DNA of 64,000 nt, taken from the NCBI RefSeq assembly GCF_003369915.1, contig NC_046674.1, positions 30,569,657 through 30,633,656 of the forward strand, given 5' to 3'. Positions 14,001-32,100 of this stretch are shown here, in pieces. This DNA comes from Drosophila miranda (Eukaryota > Arthropoda > Insecta > Diptera > Drosophilidae). The notes beneath the pieces were generated by a model, which ran no database searches, was not told the origin of the DNA, and worked only from the letters and a program-made list of their open reading frames with translations. Made by a program: the position numbers and the translations under genes. Position 1 is the stretch's first letter; each line of letters begins with the position of its first letter.

Positions 14001-15383
14001 GCTCTGGAAATCCAAGAGGGATAAGCCACAGCCACGCCCTAACTTCCCCACTCAAGCGCTTTCCCCGTTCGTTTTCCACTCACACTACTCAGAAAGCGTT
14101 TAGCTCTCTCTTTAGCACGGAAAGAAGGGCAGCGCTCAATGGAAAAGCGGCATAAATAAACAAGCGAAACACAAAATTAAACGAATTGGGTCAAAGGATA
14201 AACGGAATTATCTTAAAGAGCCCATAGTAAAAAACGAGTAGGAAAGAACATGAGCGAAAAGAAATCGAGAGAAACCGAGTCACAAGAAGCAGAGTGGCAA
14301 AAAAAAAAAAAAAAAATCAAAAACGGAGAGTTCTTAAAAAAGCAACGAAGCAAACGGTTGCCACTCGAGGGATATGCACATGACGCTTATCCATCCCCCA
14401 GCATCCCAGCATCCCAAACACCCAAGCATCCACCACCACCAGCATTTTCCGGCGCCTCAGGGCCTTGCCAGAACCCGTCCTCCTCAATCCCATGGTGTTG
14501 TCAAGCGAAGCGTAGAACTTTCATCATTTATAACACGGAAGCTGTGGGTGTCTGAGAGATAGAAAGAGAATGCTTATAAGTGTGTATGTGTTTTAGAGAG
14601 AACTTAATAGTATGTGTGTGAGGGAGATTCAGTATTTGTGTGAGGGGCAAGTCTATGATTGTGTGCATGCTCGATTATTACTCCTTGCCAGCAAGGTGCT
14701 CTCGCTCTCGCTGAGAGCTTTCCTGCTGATGCGCTCTCTCTCTCTCAACCCCAACCCGAGCAAATTGAGAGACAGCCGGTGTCCGGCAAATCCTCTTTTC
14801 TGGCAATGCATATCTCAAATATCTCTCGGTCTCTTTCTTAGATTTAAGAATATTTTGGCAGAAATTGAAATATTTGAATTTTTATGTAAATCTATATACA
14901 TATATATAAACAAAATAGCCAAAATAATTTCGAAAACTTAAGAACTAATAACATATGTTCTTTGAATCCTATTCAATGGGATTGGTTTCTACAAGCTATG
15001 AATTTTTTCCTTCTGAGTGAAATTTTGATGCTAACATACTTTTATCTTACGGTTTCCAGGATCCTCCATTGTGTTCAATGAATATATCTAAACTACGCTG
15101 ACTCTCTGCGCTCCCATAAGTGTCGCAAAATAAAGTAAATTTGCAAAGAGTCAAGTTCTCGTAGACCTCCTTCCAAATCTCATCTTCCTAAACCTCATAC
15201 TTATTCTCCTCTTTTTCTAGCCACCTATCCTTCTCTCACTTTTTCTCTGTGCTTTGGTCGCTCAGGCGCTGTCTTGCTCGCTCCATTGCCCAAAAAGGGT
15301 GTGTACTGCCGGCCGGGTCGTTCAGAGAGCGAAAAAGAGGTCCTGCAGTATAGCAGGGCGCAGTGCAGTGCTGGTGGTGGCTG

Positions 15384-15388
<5 letters not shown>

Positions 15389-15419
<31 letters not shown>
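15389..15419. repeat. (CT)n tract, GAGA-type
   Basis: About fifteen TC repeats 170 bp upstream of an initiator-like motif at 15587 (TCAGTC). CT/GA tracts are the binding substrate of GAGA factor at many Drosophila promoters, so this may mark an internal promoter. That role is inference. Confidence 0.7.
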
Positions 15420-15423
<4 letters not shown>

Positions 15424-15588
15424 TCCTGTCTCTGTTGCGCCACTGCCCTGTTTGGGGGCGCTACGTAAAGGATGAACGAGAAGGCGCCAGCCCTCTGTCG
15501 TTTAACGTTTGGTTCTGCTCCTGATGGCTGTGCTTGCTGGCCGGCCGTCCTTCGAGTCCTGGCTGTGTGTCTGCCTTTGAGTCGGTTC

Positions 15589-16362
15589 AGTCGTACGTGC
15601 TCGTTCGTTGCTTTCGTTCGGTTTTGATTCCATTCGGTTGTGTTTCTCGTTCGAGAACATTCATTTATAATTTTTTGACTCCTCTGCACCGGTTTTTGTG
15701 TTGTATATATATATACTTCTATATACTTATGTATATTCAGTTACGAATTAGTTGTGTTCTCGGTTTTTATCCAACTAAACTACAACTACAAAAAACTGTC
15801 ACAGCAAAAACTAGGAACTAGGAACTAGAAAGAACCAAACAGCAATATCTGTGCAATCCCCACTCAAAACTTTAGGTTTTTTAACAATCGTGCAATATTA
15901 GGACCAAAGATACTTTAATCCACTAGAAAATCTATTAGTTTTCTTCCCTTGAAGGATACTTATTTAAGAAAAGGATATTCAAACATTTTTTCGTATTTTT
16001 TGGAGTGATTGATTTAAAAGTGCGGTCTCGTCTGACTCTAAACTACTACGCGGAAAATAGTAAGAAAAATAACACAATTTTTCGAACGTTGGACAAAGGA
16101 GCATATAAGGGAGACAGAAATCGCGGTTACATAGACAGAGAGAGAGAGATATAGAGTGAGAGAGAGTGCTAGACTTGGGAAGGAACGAGAGCCAACGAGT
16201 CGACGCGAGACTTCGAGAAAGTTTTTTGTGTGCAATCAATATATATTATAGTCAATCCTCCTCCGCCCCAAAAACTATCATCAACTTTCAAGCAGCTGTA
16301 TGACAGTATTTCTTCCCAGCCGGCACCTCGCTCTCACTATTTCCGTCTCGGCCCGAAGGCAC
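15589..16362 (+). other. fne: candidate alternative first or noncoding exon of fne
   Basis: The segment runs from an initiator match (TCAGTC at 15587-15592, A at 15589) to a strong splice donor CAC|GTAAGTAC after 16362. It has no long open frame, as expected for 5' UTR. The (CT)n tract upstream is typical of paused Drosophila promoters. I see no TATA box or convincing DPE. The start coordinate is a guess from the initiator. Confidence 0.3.
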
Positions 16363-19298
16363 GTAAGTACGAGTAATAGCCGAATGATCTAATCAACATC
16401 CTCCACCTCCAAAGCCTGGATGGCTTTTCTATATACATATATGTAAATATATCCCCATGGTTATAGCTATAGTTATGCTCGTAGTTTATTAGTAGTTGTA
16501 ACTGTGGTTGAGTAATGGAAATCGATAGCAGCCGAAATTGAAAATTTCCATGACATTTATTATTTGTTTTCTTTTAATCGGACAATTTATCGCCTTAGAG
16601 TTTCACCAAGTTAATGATTGGTAAAAGGAAAGTCTAAGGTTAAATAATAAACATCAATGTAATGATTAGTGCTTAAATGATAAGAGAAGCGTATTTGAAG
16701 CATTATAAATTATAGTTAGATTTATCGAAAAAGACAACTTGATTTATGAAAATATATGGGTATAAATCGAATCCTAAAAAGGTTTAATTTTAAAGATTTT
16801 AGTTTTTATTTTCTATAGAACATCGGATTGATCACAGAGAAGTGATGGGCATAGAGTTTTATGGACCAAAACAAGTTATTAAAATTTACAAATGTCTTAG
16901 TATCTGAATTCTTGATAAGTATTGAAAAATACAAAAATCATATATCGTGAACATATATCATATAACTTATAATGCTATGACCTATCATCATCGACATTTA
17001 TTTCACTGCATTTACATATACTATATGTTACTCTATACTTTATGGTATATATTTCGTGGATCCGGCGATCTGTCAAACGAAATCTGCTCCATCTGCTCTA
17101 TCCGAAAATATTCGATTCAAGGTGAAGCCCTGGCCTGGATGTTCCTGTCTCTGATGCAACCCCCCTGGTGACCCTCAGGACATGCCCTGACCCACCTCAA
17201 GGCCCTCTTTTAAGGCTCTCTAGCACTTCCGACACACATTCCCGAATGAGGTCACAGATATCGGCACAAAAGTGTCAATTGCACATTTTTGCTCTGGGTT
17301 CTTTCTTTCAGTCACACACTCACACAAGGGGGTCCTGGAGAGAATGGTGTCTATATTATGCTGTATCACGCCATGCTGTGCAATTAATCCATGTCCCCCT
17401 CCCTCTTATTCTTTGTCGGCCTCTCTCTCTCTCTCTCTTTTCCTATGGGTTTGTCTTTTTCTTGCTCCGGTTGTGGGTGCAATTCCCCTTTATGCAGTTT
17501 TTTTTCGCTGCATTTCCCCTTGTTTAAGGCGCCTTTTGATGCAAATATTTATTTGTTCATCCTTCCTTTTACCCGTTTATCCACAGGTTGCATCTTCACC
17601 TTTAGCATGCTGCCTTTTGAGGTTTGTTTTTCATATCCCATGCAGCATTCAAAGCCCCTTGCAGCCTTGCCCCTTTTTGCAGGGGTTCAATGAACGCGGA
17701 ACCTGGCTTTTAAACAGCTGCTGGTAGCAGTTTTGTAACCGCAGCAATGCCTCTGGTGATCCAAAAAAGGGCAAACACTGAAGAGTGGGAAAGTGGAAAA
17801 CACAGACAAATAAATGGAAAACTAGAGAACCCAAAGCCACAGGCATAGATGCAGTCAGGGTTCAATGACCTCAAAGACTGGGCAGGACATGGCCGTGGAC
17901 TGCGACTGGGATTGGCACTGGAACCGGGACCGGGACAGGACTTGCCTGCTCGTTTGTTTGTTTTTCACGTCAGGTTTTTACCCTATTTTCAGTGCAGACA
18001 AAGTGCCACACACAAACACGCGCGCAGGCAGACATCCAGGATCTAGCAGGAACTAGGAAGCCCGTCCTCTTCGGTCTCTCTCTCTCTTTTTCAACCCCGA
18101 AAAACCATTCCAGTTGGAAAGAGTAGGAGGTAAACTAGTCCTAGACGACTATGACAACACACTCGATGCATGAGTGGGAAATACATTCATACATACATAT
18201 GAATATAGGTTTTGTTGAACAAAAAGATATGCAATTTTAAACGAGCATGACTTAATTATAAAATTTTAGCTAAAATTTGGTTCAAATAATATTTAAAGAC
18301 ACAGTTTCTCTTTCTAATCAAATCACCTGAAACTACCAATGACAATTTCCCATCTCCTACCATAAATTCAATATCTTCAAGCTGTATCACATTAATTCTT
18401 GCCATTTACTTCTCCGAACTTCTCACAGAGCGAGCATACAATTTTTTGCATGCGGACTTGACATTTTTAGTTATCATATCATGGGCGCTTTATCTCTAAG
18501 TGTCTACCTATATGGGAATATACACACATACTTCCTACACGTCGAAAAAGCGATTTAATTAAATTCCTAACCATTAGGCGAGCATTTTGTGCTGCCAAAA
18601 AAAAAAGCGATGCAAACCAACTCCCAAACTTCCGATCGCCTATCCCATTTTTGTTTGATAAACAGACTTTAGCTTTGACTTACCCTTGTCGTCCATTACG
18701 CAAGAAGAGGGTGGGTGGGGGACTGTGATACTCTACTCGTAGGTAATGCTGCTCATGGTGGTAGTGGTGGTGGTGACAGCAGTCACAGTCACTGCCAGTT
18801 TCAATGAGTGTCATTTACAAAGGCACTCTCCGTGTTAGAAGAGGGGAGGCGAATTCATGTGTGAAATGCTCTTATCAGGCAGTTTTTTGCTCCGATCATC
18901 GGATCTTCTTTTTCTTCTTTGCCACTGATTTGAGTCTATGGAGTAAAAATGGTAGAGCTATTTTAAAGCAAATACATATGTACATATACATATGTATATA
19001 GCCTTTATCTTAAAGCCATTATTTCGTACTATTGATTCCCTAGTACAATCATGGATTTACTTTTCTTTCTGTTCCCGCCATAGATTCAATGCTTTGAAAG
19101 GCATACAAAAATATATTTAACTCCTAATCATCGTAATGGTGCTCTATACATTTCATTAACTCTCCGCTGAAGATGGAGGAAATATAAGATGGAAATCATA
19201 GAATAAATATATGTATATTGTGGTATCCTAAAATATTATTATTAATACTATTCTATAGCCTACCTAACTACACAAATACCTCGCATTTTCCATTGCAG

Positions 19299-23307
<4,009 letters not shown>

Positions 23308-26300
23308 GCGAAACTGAACTAGTGTCTAGTCCTAAGCGTAGTCCTCTCTCTATATCAATCCTCTATTATTTGACAGTACTTTGACAGGACTTTCCGAACG
23401 ATTAAAAGTTTGATTTGCCAACGGCGCGACGCGTCGACGAGTTGTAGTCAAAATTACACATTTACTTATACAGAGATAAAAATAAACATTAATCAAAATC
23501 ATGATCATGATTGATGGGACATGTGAGGAAGAGGAGGATGCTCTATAATTTGATTTGTATGCTAACGAAATTATTATGATTGTAATTCTAATGAAATCTT
23601 AGTGAAAATTGATTTGATTCTGTGTATGTGGAAAGTACCGATTAAACGTCGATATGGGTGCACGAATACTCCAAACTAATTTAATTCGATTAACCAAAGC
23701 CCAAAACCTAACAAAAACAAAGCTCGAATGAGGCAATTAGAAACACAGCAGCAACTAAGGAATAAAATGAAGCAGAACCGTTAGTAAAAACAAGACAAAT
23801 GTCTATAAATTGACAAAATGAATATGGGAGGCAATGAAGATTGACAACATTGCATTGACACAAAGCAAAACAAAACAAAAAAAAAAAACAAACAAAAAAA
23901 CAAAAAAAAAAGAAAAAATATTTGAATCAAGAAAATGATCCAAGTCGCAATATTTAGAAACTGTTCTTTTTTTTACTTATCGATATGTAATTCAATTTGA
24001 TTATATTCAATTAAACAGTATACTTAACGAGCTAACCAAATGATTTACTTAATGTCTACTGATTTAAGCGAAACCCAAATAACTCACACACACATATTTC
24101 TCTCAGCTTACCTAATTACTTATTATACTTATTATAATAGATATGCATAGATATATTATATTGTATTGTATCGTATTTTGCGTTCGTTTTGCCAGGTCTA
24201 TCTTACGATTAATTCTAGTTCCACTCGATATGATGTACTCACAACTTATTCGATTTATTTCGCATTGATTTTAAACTCGAAAACGAAACGAAAACGAATG
24301 CCGCGAGAGATCTCTCAAAACGTAACAAGAACCCAATTTACACAAAACACACACACATGAACCACGAAAAACGAAACACACATTATTATATAGAAGATAC
24401 ACTTATCTAGCCAGATTTAATGACCCTTTTTTTCGTCATCTTAGCGGAGGAGTACAAAGTATATTCAATATTCGTATTCGTCAAGTGCAAACCAAAGTAA
24501 ATGAAACCAAGAAAACCTATTATATTGTATTCATTATTATATATTATTATGCCTACTTATTATTCCATTTTTATAATTATTATAACTTATTGAATGCCAG
24601 CAAAGCGAAACCAAAAATGAAACTTAAAAAAAGAAGCAAAACTAACACAAAAGAAAAAAAACAAAAAGAAAATGAAAAAAGCCGAACTACCCCTAAAAAT
24701 ATATATTTATTATTAAATAAATGTGTGACTTATTCCAAAAACTATGCAAAAAAATGAAAAAGCGAAAATACCACAAAAAACCTAAACACAACCATTTGTT
24801 TTCTTTTTTTCCAACCAAAAACAAAAAAAAACAACCTCACACAAAATTGGCATCGCCGCAGGTGACTTGTGATCGGAGTGGTGTATCCCTCTGAGAGGTT
24901 TGGCAACAGGCCAAGTGAAATGCGGTAACACACCCACATACAACCATAGAAACTACTACAACAACAGCACTCGCATTTATACAAAGATACTCGAAATACG
25001 AACTAAGTTTCAACGATCCATAAAAGTATCACTAAGTTTTAACTGGTTTTATATCGTACGCATACATACATACATACATATATCCAACCATAGGCAGTGT
25101 ATAAGTACACATACATCCAAATATACATACATACAATATGTATATGCAATGTATATTTGAACAAAGAGAGCCACCTAGTTGCCCTTGCGTAATTGGATTT
25201 TTCACATCTATATTCAAGATTTATTCCCCCCTTCAGCTCTAATGATCATTCAGTAGAGTCTACTTACAATCAATGTTTGTGTCTGTAGTATTAGAAAAAA
25301 CAAAAAAATGCAAAAACCCAAATAACAAATCGAAAACGCAAAACATTTTTTAAAAAGTAAACACTTTTTGGGTGTACTCGTATCTGGTGCCCAGAAGGCA
25401 AGGCCACATCTACATGGCAAGCGACTCTAAGGCTAAGAATTACTTAAACCAAAAAATAAGTATACAAAAAAAAAAAAAAAAAATAGTACTTACAGTATTT
25501 AAGAAATGGAGGGGAAAAGAGATAACCAATAACCGCTCCAGCAGAGCAACATGTTGTGGGAGCTGCGAGTGCAAATTGAAAACACCAAATTTTTAAATAT
25601 AAACGATGTAAAATTTTTTAAACAAAGATTTATAGTAAAATTTATTGAATATGTATGTGAATATATACATATACACAGAGGGAGAGTTAGCGAGAAGGAG
25701 CAAAAAAGATGGGAAAATAGTACGGAATACATGTCAGAGAAATACGCGCAAAATAAAATGTGAAATACATTAAAAAAATACCTTAAAAAAGGACAAAAAC
25801 CGAACTGCTTCAATGACAAACAAGGAACGGTAACGAAACCAAATGCAAGTGACATCATGATGACCAGAAATCGAAATCCCCTATCGCCAAACAGAGAGAT
25901 GTTTGCTTCTTGAACCATTTCGATTCGGGGATCAGATCGTTCAAAATTTTGTGTTGTGGTCAGTACAGCTTCGCGGTCGATTTGAGGGCGCTTGTAACCC
26001 ATCGAAATTTATTCGTTTTCCTCTCACCCGGTGACTAGATACCTAATACTCAATACAATATTCAGCAGTATAAGCAATGTGGATTACTCAAGAGATAATC
26101 GAATATGACCCATAAGTATACTCAAATATTAACCGCCGCATCGCAGGCAGCCCCGATCAGGGTTCTGCGTGTGAAAGTGTGTGTCATTCACAAAAGCAAT
26201 ATTAAAATGTGGCACGAGTCAAATACTGAAGTAGCTAGGACCCAGACTTGGACTTGTAACCGGACTTGACACGACGGAAACGTGAACGGAACGGAGATGT

Positions 26301-28318
26301 ACAAATCGAAACTCAGCGACTCGGGTCACATTCATTCACAGAGTTTGCATGCATAAGTGCTTTCTATACCATTTACCTAAAAATTTATTAACTAACGAAT
26401 ATAAGTACAGTTTATTGGTTCCATTATTATACAAACATGAAAACACGCAGTCGAATTTTGGATGTTCTTCAAGTTAAGTTTTAATAAAACTACAATAGAG
26501 CGAAAAAGAAACGGCAAAAGGCATGCCTAAAACCGAACCCAACAATGAAAATCATCAACTAAGCATGAAATGCATTTAAAAGTTAAATACAACAAATACA
26601 TATTTATGAAACTATATATATATATATACATATAGAAATATATATATATATATATACATATATACATACCTACATAAGTGTCTACTTATATGGATAGAGA
26701 AATACCCCCCAAACAAGAGCAATACAAAGTCAGAGAGTTTGAAGCTACGAAATTTCAAAGAAAATCAGATGCAGATAAAGAAAAATATGAGAAAAAAATT
26801 GCTATTACCAACGCCTCCCGATTCTAAACAAAACATTAACTTCCAACATTTTTATTGATATACACTAAAATCTAGTCACGTAAGGCGATTTCATTGATAC
26901 AATCTAACAATCTGTGCTAATGGAGCAGAAAGAGGAAGTATATTGTTCATTTTCACAGTGACAAAATTGCATGTAGATTAGCGAAAACAAAAAGTTCAAG
27001 TTAGTCTATAGGAAAAGATTTAACTGTGGGAAAATAGAGATCAAGAGGAGAACAGGCCAAAGCAAGCACAAAAAATCAGTAAAATTCAAAACCAAATACC
27101 CTCTAAAGGCAAAACTACACGGTAAACTGTGGCCAAGCGGTATGAGCAGTTGTCTGCTTGGCCCATAAGCAGTGTGAGCAGTTAACGGAACTGGAACTCC
27201 TCATAGGTAGTAGAACTGCTTACAATGTAAAATATAAGAAAAATTAAATCGAAAACAGAATAGAAAAATGTTGAATAATTTGCAAAAATTTGATCAATAA
27301 GTTGAGAAAATAAAAAACAGGAATAAAGTTAAAAATATACGTAGCCGCCAGTCAACGGAACGCGCCCAAAGAATAGAGGTTTAAAATAAACTAATGAAAA
27401 ACGAAAGTGACGAAAATATTTAAACCAATTTTGTGCATAAGAAAATTGGAAACCGTTACACACATATATAAGCAAACCCCATTCATAGAACATATATGTA
27501 AAAACGATACGTATGCAACAGAAACATCCACAAAATAAATGGAAAAACCAACAGAACTAAACTCCAAGCTTAATTATCTATTGTCTATTTTATTATGTAT
27601 GCTAATTATGATTGTCTATAGCGTATCATACTATATGCATAACCCCAAATATACTTTTGTGTAGATCTGAGGCCAGCACATATTTATTATACTTACCCAA
27701 TTAGTTAACCACATACCGTATATCTATGTACTTACATTAATTTACGTATATGCCTCATTAATACATTTCGATATTGTATTCGTAGCCAACGAGTAGGACT
27801 TGAGACTTATTTGTACTACCACCTCCTCCTCCTCCAACACAATCACACATCCAACACCCAAAAAAGCATCAGCTAAAGTTCTCATTTAAAGTATTTACAT
27901 ATGGTCTAAGGTCTATGGATAGTCGCATATTTCTGTATGTATATACCATAGATATAGCTAACTAACAAAAAGAAACACAGTTACACAATTGGAAGGATAC
28001 AGAGGGGACAAACAAATTTAGATGCATATTATTATATAACTTATATTGCAAAAAACCAAAACAAAAACCAAATCGAAATCTTAAGAAAGAAGAACGTAAA
28101 TTTTACTATACTCATACGTATAAATTATATAAATGTATGTATAATTATTATTCCATTTGTATTTTATTGTATGTATTAGTTTTGTTCAACGCTCTTTTGC
28201 TCTATCATAAACAAAAAAGGAACAAATAATCCAAATGAAAAACAAAAAGCAAAAACGCCGGCAAGCAATGGTATCTAAAATATAAACGATGAAAAACTAA
28301 AAAAAAAAAATGAAATAA
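23308..28318 (+). other. fne: long 3' UTR-like region of fne
   Basis: After the TAA at 23305-23307 comes about 5 kb without a coding gene, extremely A-rich (runs of AAAAC and CAAAA) and full of short AT repeats, the texture of long neuronal Drosophila 3' UTRs. Possible poly(A) signals on the + strand include AATAAA-type hexamers near 23484, 24717, 25755, 27535 and 28313. ELAV-family genes, including fne, are known to make extended 3' UTRs in neurons, so proximal and distal sites are expected. The exact end is not decided by sequence alone. Confidence 0.5.
27131..27163 (+). other. perfect stem-loop in the fne 3' UTR-like region
   Basis: GGCCAAGC (27131-27138) pairs with GCTTGGCC (27156-27163). 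A G-U and a G-C pair can extend the stem inward to 10 bp around a 13-nt loop. It stands out in AT-rich surroundings. The octamer GAGCAGTT is in the loop region (27144) and recurs at 27176. Confidence 0.5.
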
Positions 28319-28835
28319 AAATGAACGAACAAAATAATTACCAAAAACAGATTTTTCTTCATTTCGTCCAAAGAATACCCTTCCTCCAACTGTTAAAGTC
28401 ATTTTGGTGATAGATAAACTCTGTAAGTTTATTCAGTACGTTAGAGTGCTTGAGTATGTGTTTTTAAAGTGGATATATTTGTCATAAGTAAATCACGACT
28501 ACAGTGACATAACATTGTGTACATGTACATATATCTTTATCGTTTATAATAGAATTATAAGATAGCATTTGTTTCTTGAGGTACACTTGAGTACGTATGT
28601 ATTTTAGAGGCATCCCTTGGCAATTGCCTAAGTAGGTCCTCTCTGGGTTGGTATTACGCATCATATTATATGATTTAAAATCGTATTGGTTTTGAATGAG
28701 AACCTTTTGAGTCATCTACAAAGATATAGGTATATTTGGTTGGGTACATAAGACAATCAACTTCTTGTTTCCCGAATACTTTTTACTCAAAGGGGAATCA
28801 AAAAATGCTGAAATGAAAAATCAATAGATCTTAAA

Positions 28836-28841
28836 TTTATT
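28836..28841 (-). terminator. Pdfr: candidate poly(A) signal of Pdfr
   Basis: TTTATT on the + strand reads AATAAA on the - strand, about 300 bp downstream of the Pdfr stop codon at 29144. A second possible signal lies at about 28428. This leaves a gap of only about 0.5 kb to the last candidate fne poly(A) signal on the other strand. Confidence 0.4.
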
Positions 28842-29143
28842 ATTAAAGATCTTTCTTCAATATAATCATATCTCAGACTTTAGGAAAAAGTAGATTTGAA
28901 AGATTAAATTGAAACAATAAATGCTGTTTTATGATATTAGAAACGATAGATTCAGATATTCAATAACAGAAAGATTGCGATAGAAAGAAAGCGACAAGTC
29001 GTTTATAATGCTAAGAGGCAAACGATTTTCTGACAATCTCCAAGACCCTGAGCATAAAAACTCAAAATCTCTGGTCTGCCATTATCTCCGGGGTACTCCG
29101 TTGGACTCGGACTCTTGGGATGCTGTTGCTAGTCCGGTATACC

Positions 29144-32100
29144 TTACACGCCCAGTTCACGGCTGGGCGTGGTTGTGGCCAATTGTCCAGTATTACTCCC
29201 AGCCGGCGGTGCCGCCACCAAAGTGGGCACCCATTTGTTGAGGAGCGTGCGCATGGCGAATGTGACATCGTGATTGGCGAAGCAAAACAGGAACGAGACG
29301 ACGAAGCCCTGTAAGCTGACCAGGACGACGGAGAGCAGCTGATAGAATCGATCCAGTTGGGTCCCGGCATCAGGACGGTAGGGTAGCAAGAAGTGCTGCA
29401 GTCCGAAAAGCGGCACCAGAATGATAGTGGCCCGCACGGCCTTGCGGATGGCCAGGGGAGCGGGCTGGGCTGACTGTGGATGCAGCTTCCTTACAATTAC
29501 CCGCAGCACATTGATGAGAAAGACTGCAAGACATTGGAATTGGTAGGTGATAGAACAAAAATAGGGCGCTTACATACTGAAGCTGGCCAGAAGAGAGAGA
29601 GTTATTGGCACGGAGAAGATCCACAAAAAGAGGCTGTCATTGATCCAGCAGCTGCAAAGAAATATATTGCAGGAATATATATGTTTTAAACTAAAACATG
29701 TAAGAATAGTTAAGGGTATGACTGGAGTCGTCTTTTAGGAAGTTTGTGGCTTGAAATGATTAGGGTATGCGATGGCTACATAAGAAAATCCTTCCAGATA
29801 GGGTAATGATAATGCTTGAGTATGATGACAAGATGTTTACGTAAGCAATGCTTAGGTACTCACTGTTCATTGTCCGTGCTGCTGTAGTGCCGTGCCGCGC
29901 CATAGACTAGCGCCACATGAATCGGGGAGAGCCAGCTGATGATTTTGAACCAGCGCATAACAATCGTGTCCTTGACAAAGACCTGTGCAAGACAAGACAA
30001 GGAAAAGCAGGGAGGGCTACAGTTCTGACATACAAACTTGACGAAGACAGTGAGTAGTTTGCTAAGTTTCCAACTTGCTTTCCCATAAATTGAGTGGGAA
30101 ACAAATTCAGATGCAGCTGATGGTGTTTCCATCAAAAGCAAGAACAGAAGCAGCAGCAGCACAGCAAATTAAATTTTCCATCCATAGCAGATGCTCATAA
30201 AGTATGCAAACTTGCCAGCAATTACAACGATTTGCATGTGAATCATATAAGCAAGAAATAAGAAACGAGAACCACGGAGGACTAGATGCACTGCTTCCCA
30301 CACGACTCACCACAACGAGAACCAAGTGCAGGTGTAGACCCTCACAGAACATCCAGAAATAGTTGACCAGCATGAAGTAATGGACGACGAGATGGAGACC
30401 AATGCACCAGAGCTGAAAATAAATGGTTTGGCTTCGATGGTGGTTCGGTGTGTGGATGGGCTTACCGGGCTTTCGGCTATGAACTCGGGCCTTTCCACCA
30501 CCAGACGGTACCAAAGGATCCAGGCCACACAAGTGCATGACAGCGAGGCGAACAAATGGACATGAATACGAATGCGGGTGCAGCGTAAGGATCTGCAACG
30601 GACAGTCATCAGTTGTCAGTCTGAGTCTGAGTTGAAGCTATACTCAGAACTAGCACTTACTTGAAGCCCAGGAATATAATGATTGATATGAGAAGGGCCA
30701 GAAGGGAGAGGGTATAGCCCTTTACATAAAGCTCGTTAATGAACTGACGGAACTGAAATGGCAATTTTCTTCATTAATCCTTCACTGGCAATTACTTCAC
30801 GGAGACTGCTTGCCTCCAGGTCCTCGTAGTCCACACAGTTGGTATAATTGGACCAGGTTAGATTGCTCACTGGATGACGGAACCACGAACCGTTCTCCAG
30901 GCAGCTAAGAAAACGAAATTTGCATAAAAATGTAAGTTTTTTAAGTTGGTATCCACTTGGGATATATATATGTGTATATCGAATATCTATTTCCAACTGA
31001 TCAGAAATATAATGATTTTAGCCAGGGACCCAAAATATGGGTAATGAATGCAAATACTAACTAAATCAATGTGAAGGAAATATGTATGTTACGGCAGCAT
31101 GGAATACACAAAAATTCATATATTGGTCGTATTTAGCGGTATCAAAAAAACTTATATTTACGATTCATATGAAATAAATCATTTTTAGTTCTTATTTTTA
31201 ATTTCTAATAAAAAAAATGCAAAATAAACATTAAAATATAAGACATATTTGTGTAATAAATATGACATATAATTTTATTCATTTTAATTACAAAAAACAG
31301 TTCTTCCGTAACTTTTTATTTTTATAATCAAAAAAAGTTAAATGGATTTACTAATCCTTTGAACTACGTGGTATTTTGACTAAAAAATCTGATTTATTAA
31401 AAAAAATTCACAAAGTTTTCCGATTTACCTTTGAATTCCCCCCCCTCCCGGCTACCGCCTTAACCTAACCTAACCTACCTTTGAATTCACATGAATTCCT
31501 GTTTTCATTATTTCGTCGTTTTCAAAACAAAGCCTTTTATTTATTGATGCATTAACATAAATTTGACACCATTAGCAGTTCAATTTAGCTTGTGCCTCTT
31601 TTATGGATAATGTTTTTTATCCCAACCTCAAATTTGGGTCGTTAATTTGGTAAAATGTGCGTAACAGAACAACTGGGTAAGGACAACTGTTTCCCTCCAC
31701 ATTTAATTCAAAACATAGGTGCAAAAAATTTATCAAATATCACAGTTGACAGACATGTTAAATACAAAGGGGTATTTTGATCTTCTTAAGTCGCGAACAT
31801 TCGGATATAGTTTTGCTTTAAAATAAGCAATAAAAAAAATAAAGGCTTTTTATCACGCTGTATATTTTTCATATTTTTTTGCCGGAATCGATGAGAAAAT
31901 GAAAAATATCGATACCAAAAATGTATGAAAATGGGAGCACCTAAACACGAAAACGAAAAGTTTTGGCTGAAAACGTAATCCGCAAACGTAAGTGAAAGCC
32001 GAAGCTTGCCTGATTAAATCATTATTTTGCTTTTTTTTAATGAAAAATAAAAAATAAGAGTTATTTTGTAGCTCTTAAAAAAAAAGGGAAATAATTGTTA

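Larger units (their letters stand above)
1391..19298 (+). other. fne: fne 5' intronic region (noncoding, repeat-rich)
   Basis: About 18 kb with no supportable protein-coding gene. All open frames are short and lack codon bias; the longest is 223 codons on the - strand at 13380-14051 and resembles no family I know. The region holds Transib-like and Helentron/DINE-like repeats, CT and GT tracts, and the candidate noncoding exon ending at 16362. It closes with a branch-point-like CTAAC at 19265 and the acceptor CCATTGCAG ending at 19298. Confidence 0.45.

Noticed and set aside
13380..14051. 223-codon open frame on the - strand in the fne 5' intron
   Set aside because: Low-complexity Lys/Asn/Gln and His runs, no domain, no splice or promoter context, and overlapping frames on the other strand. 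Probably chance.
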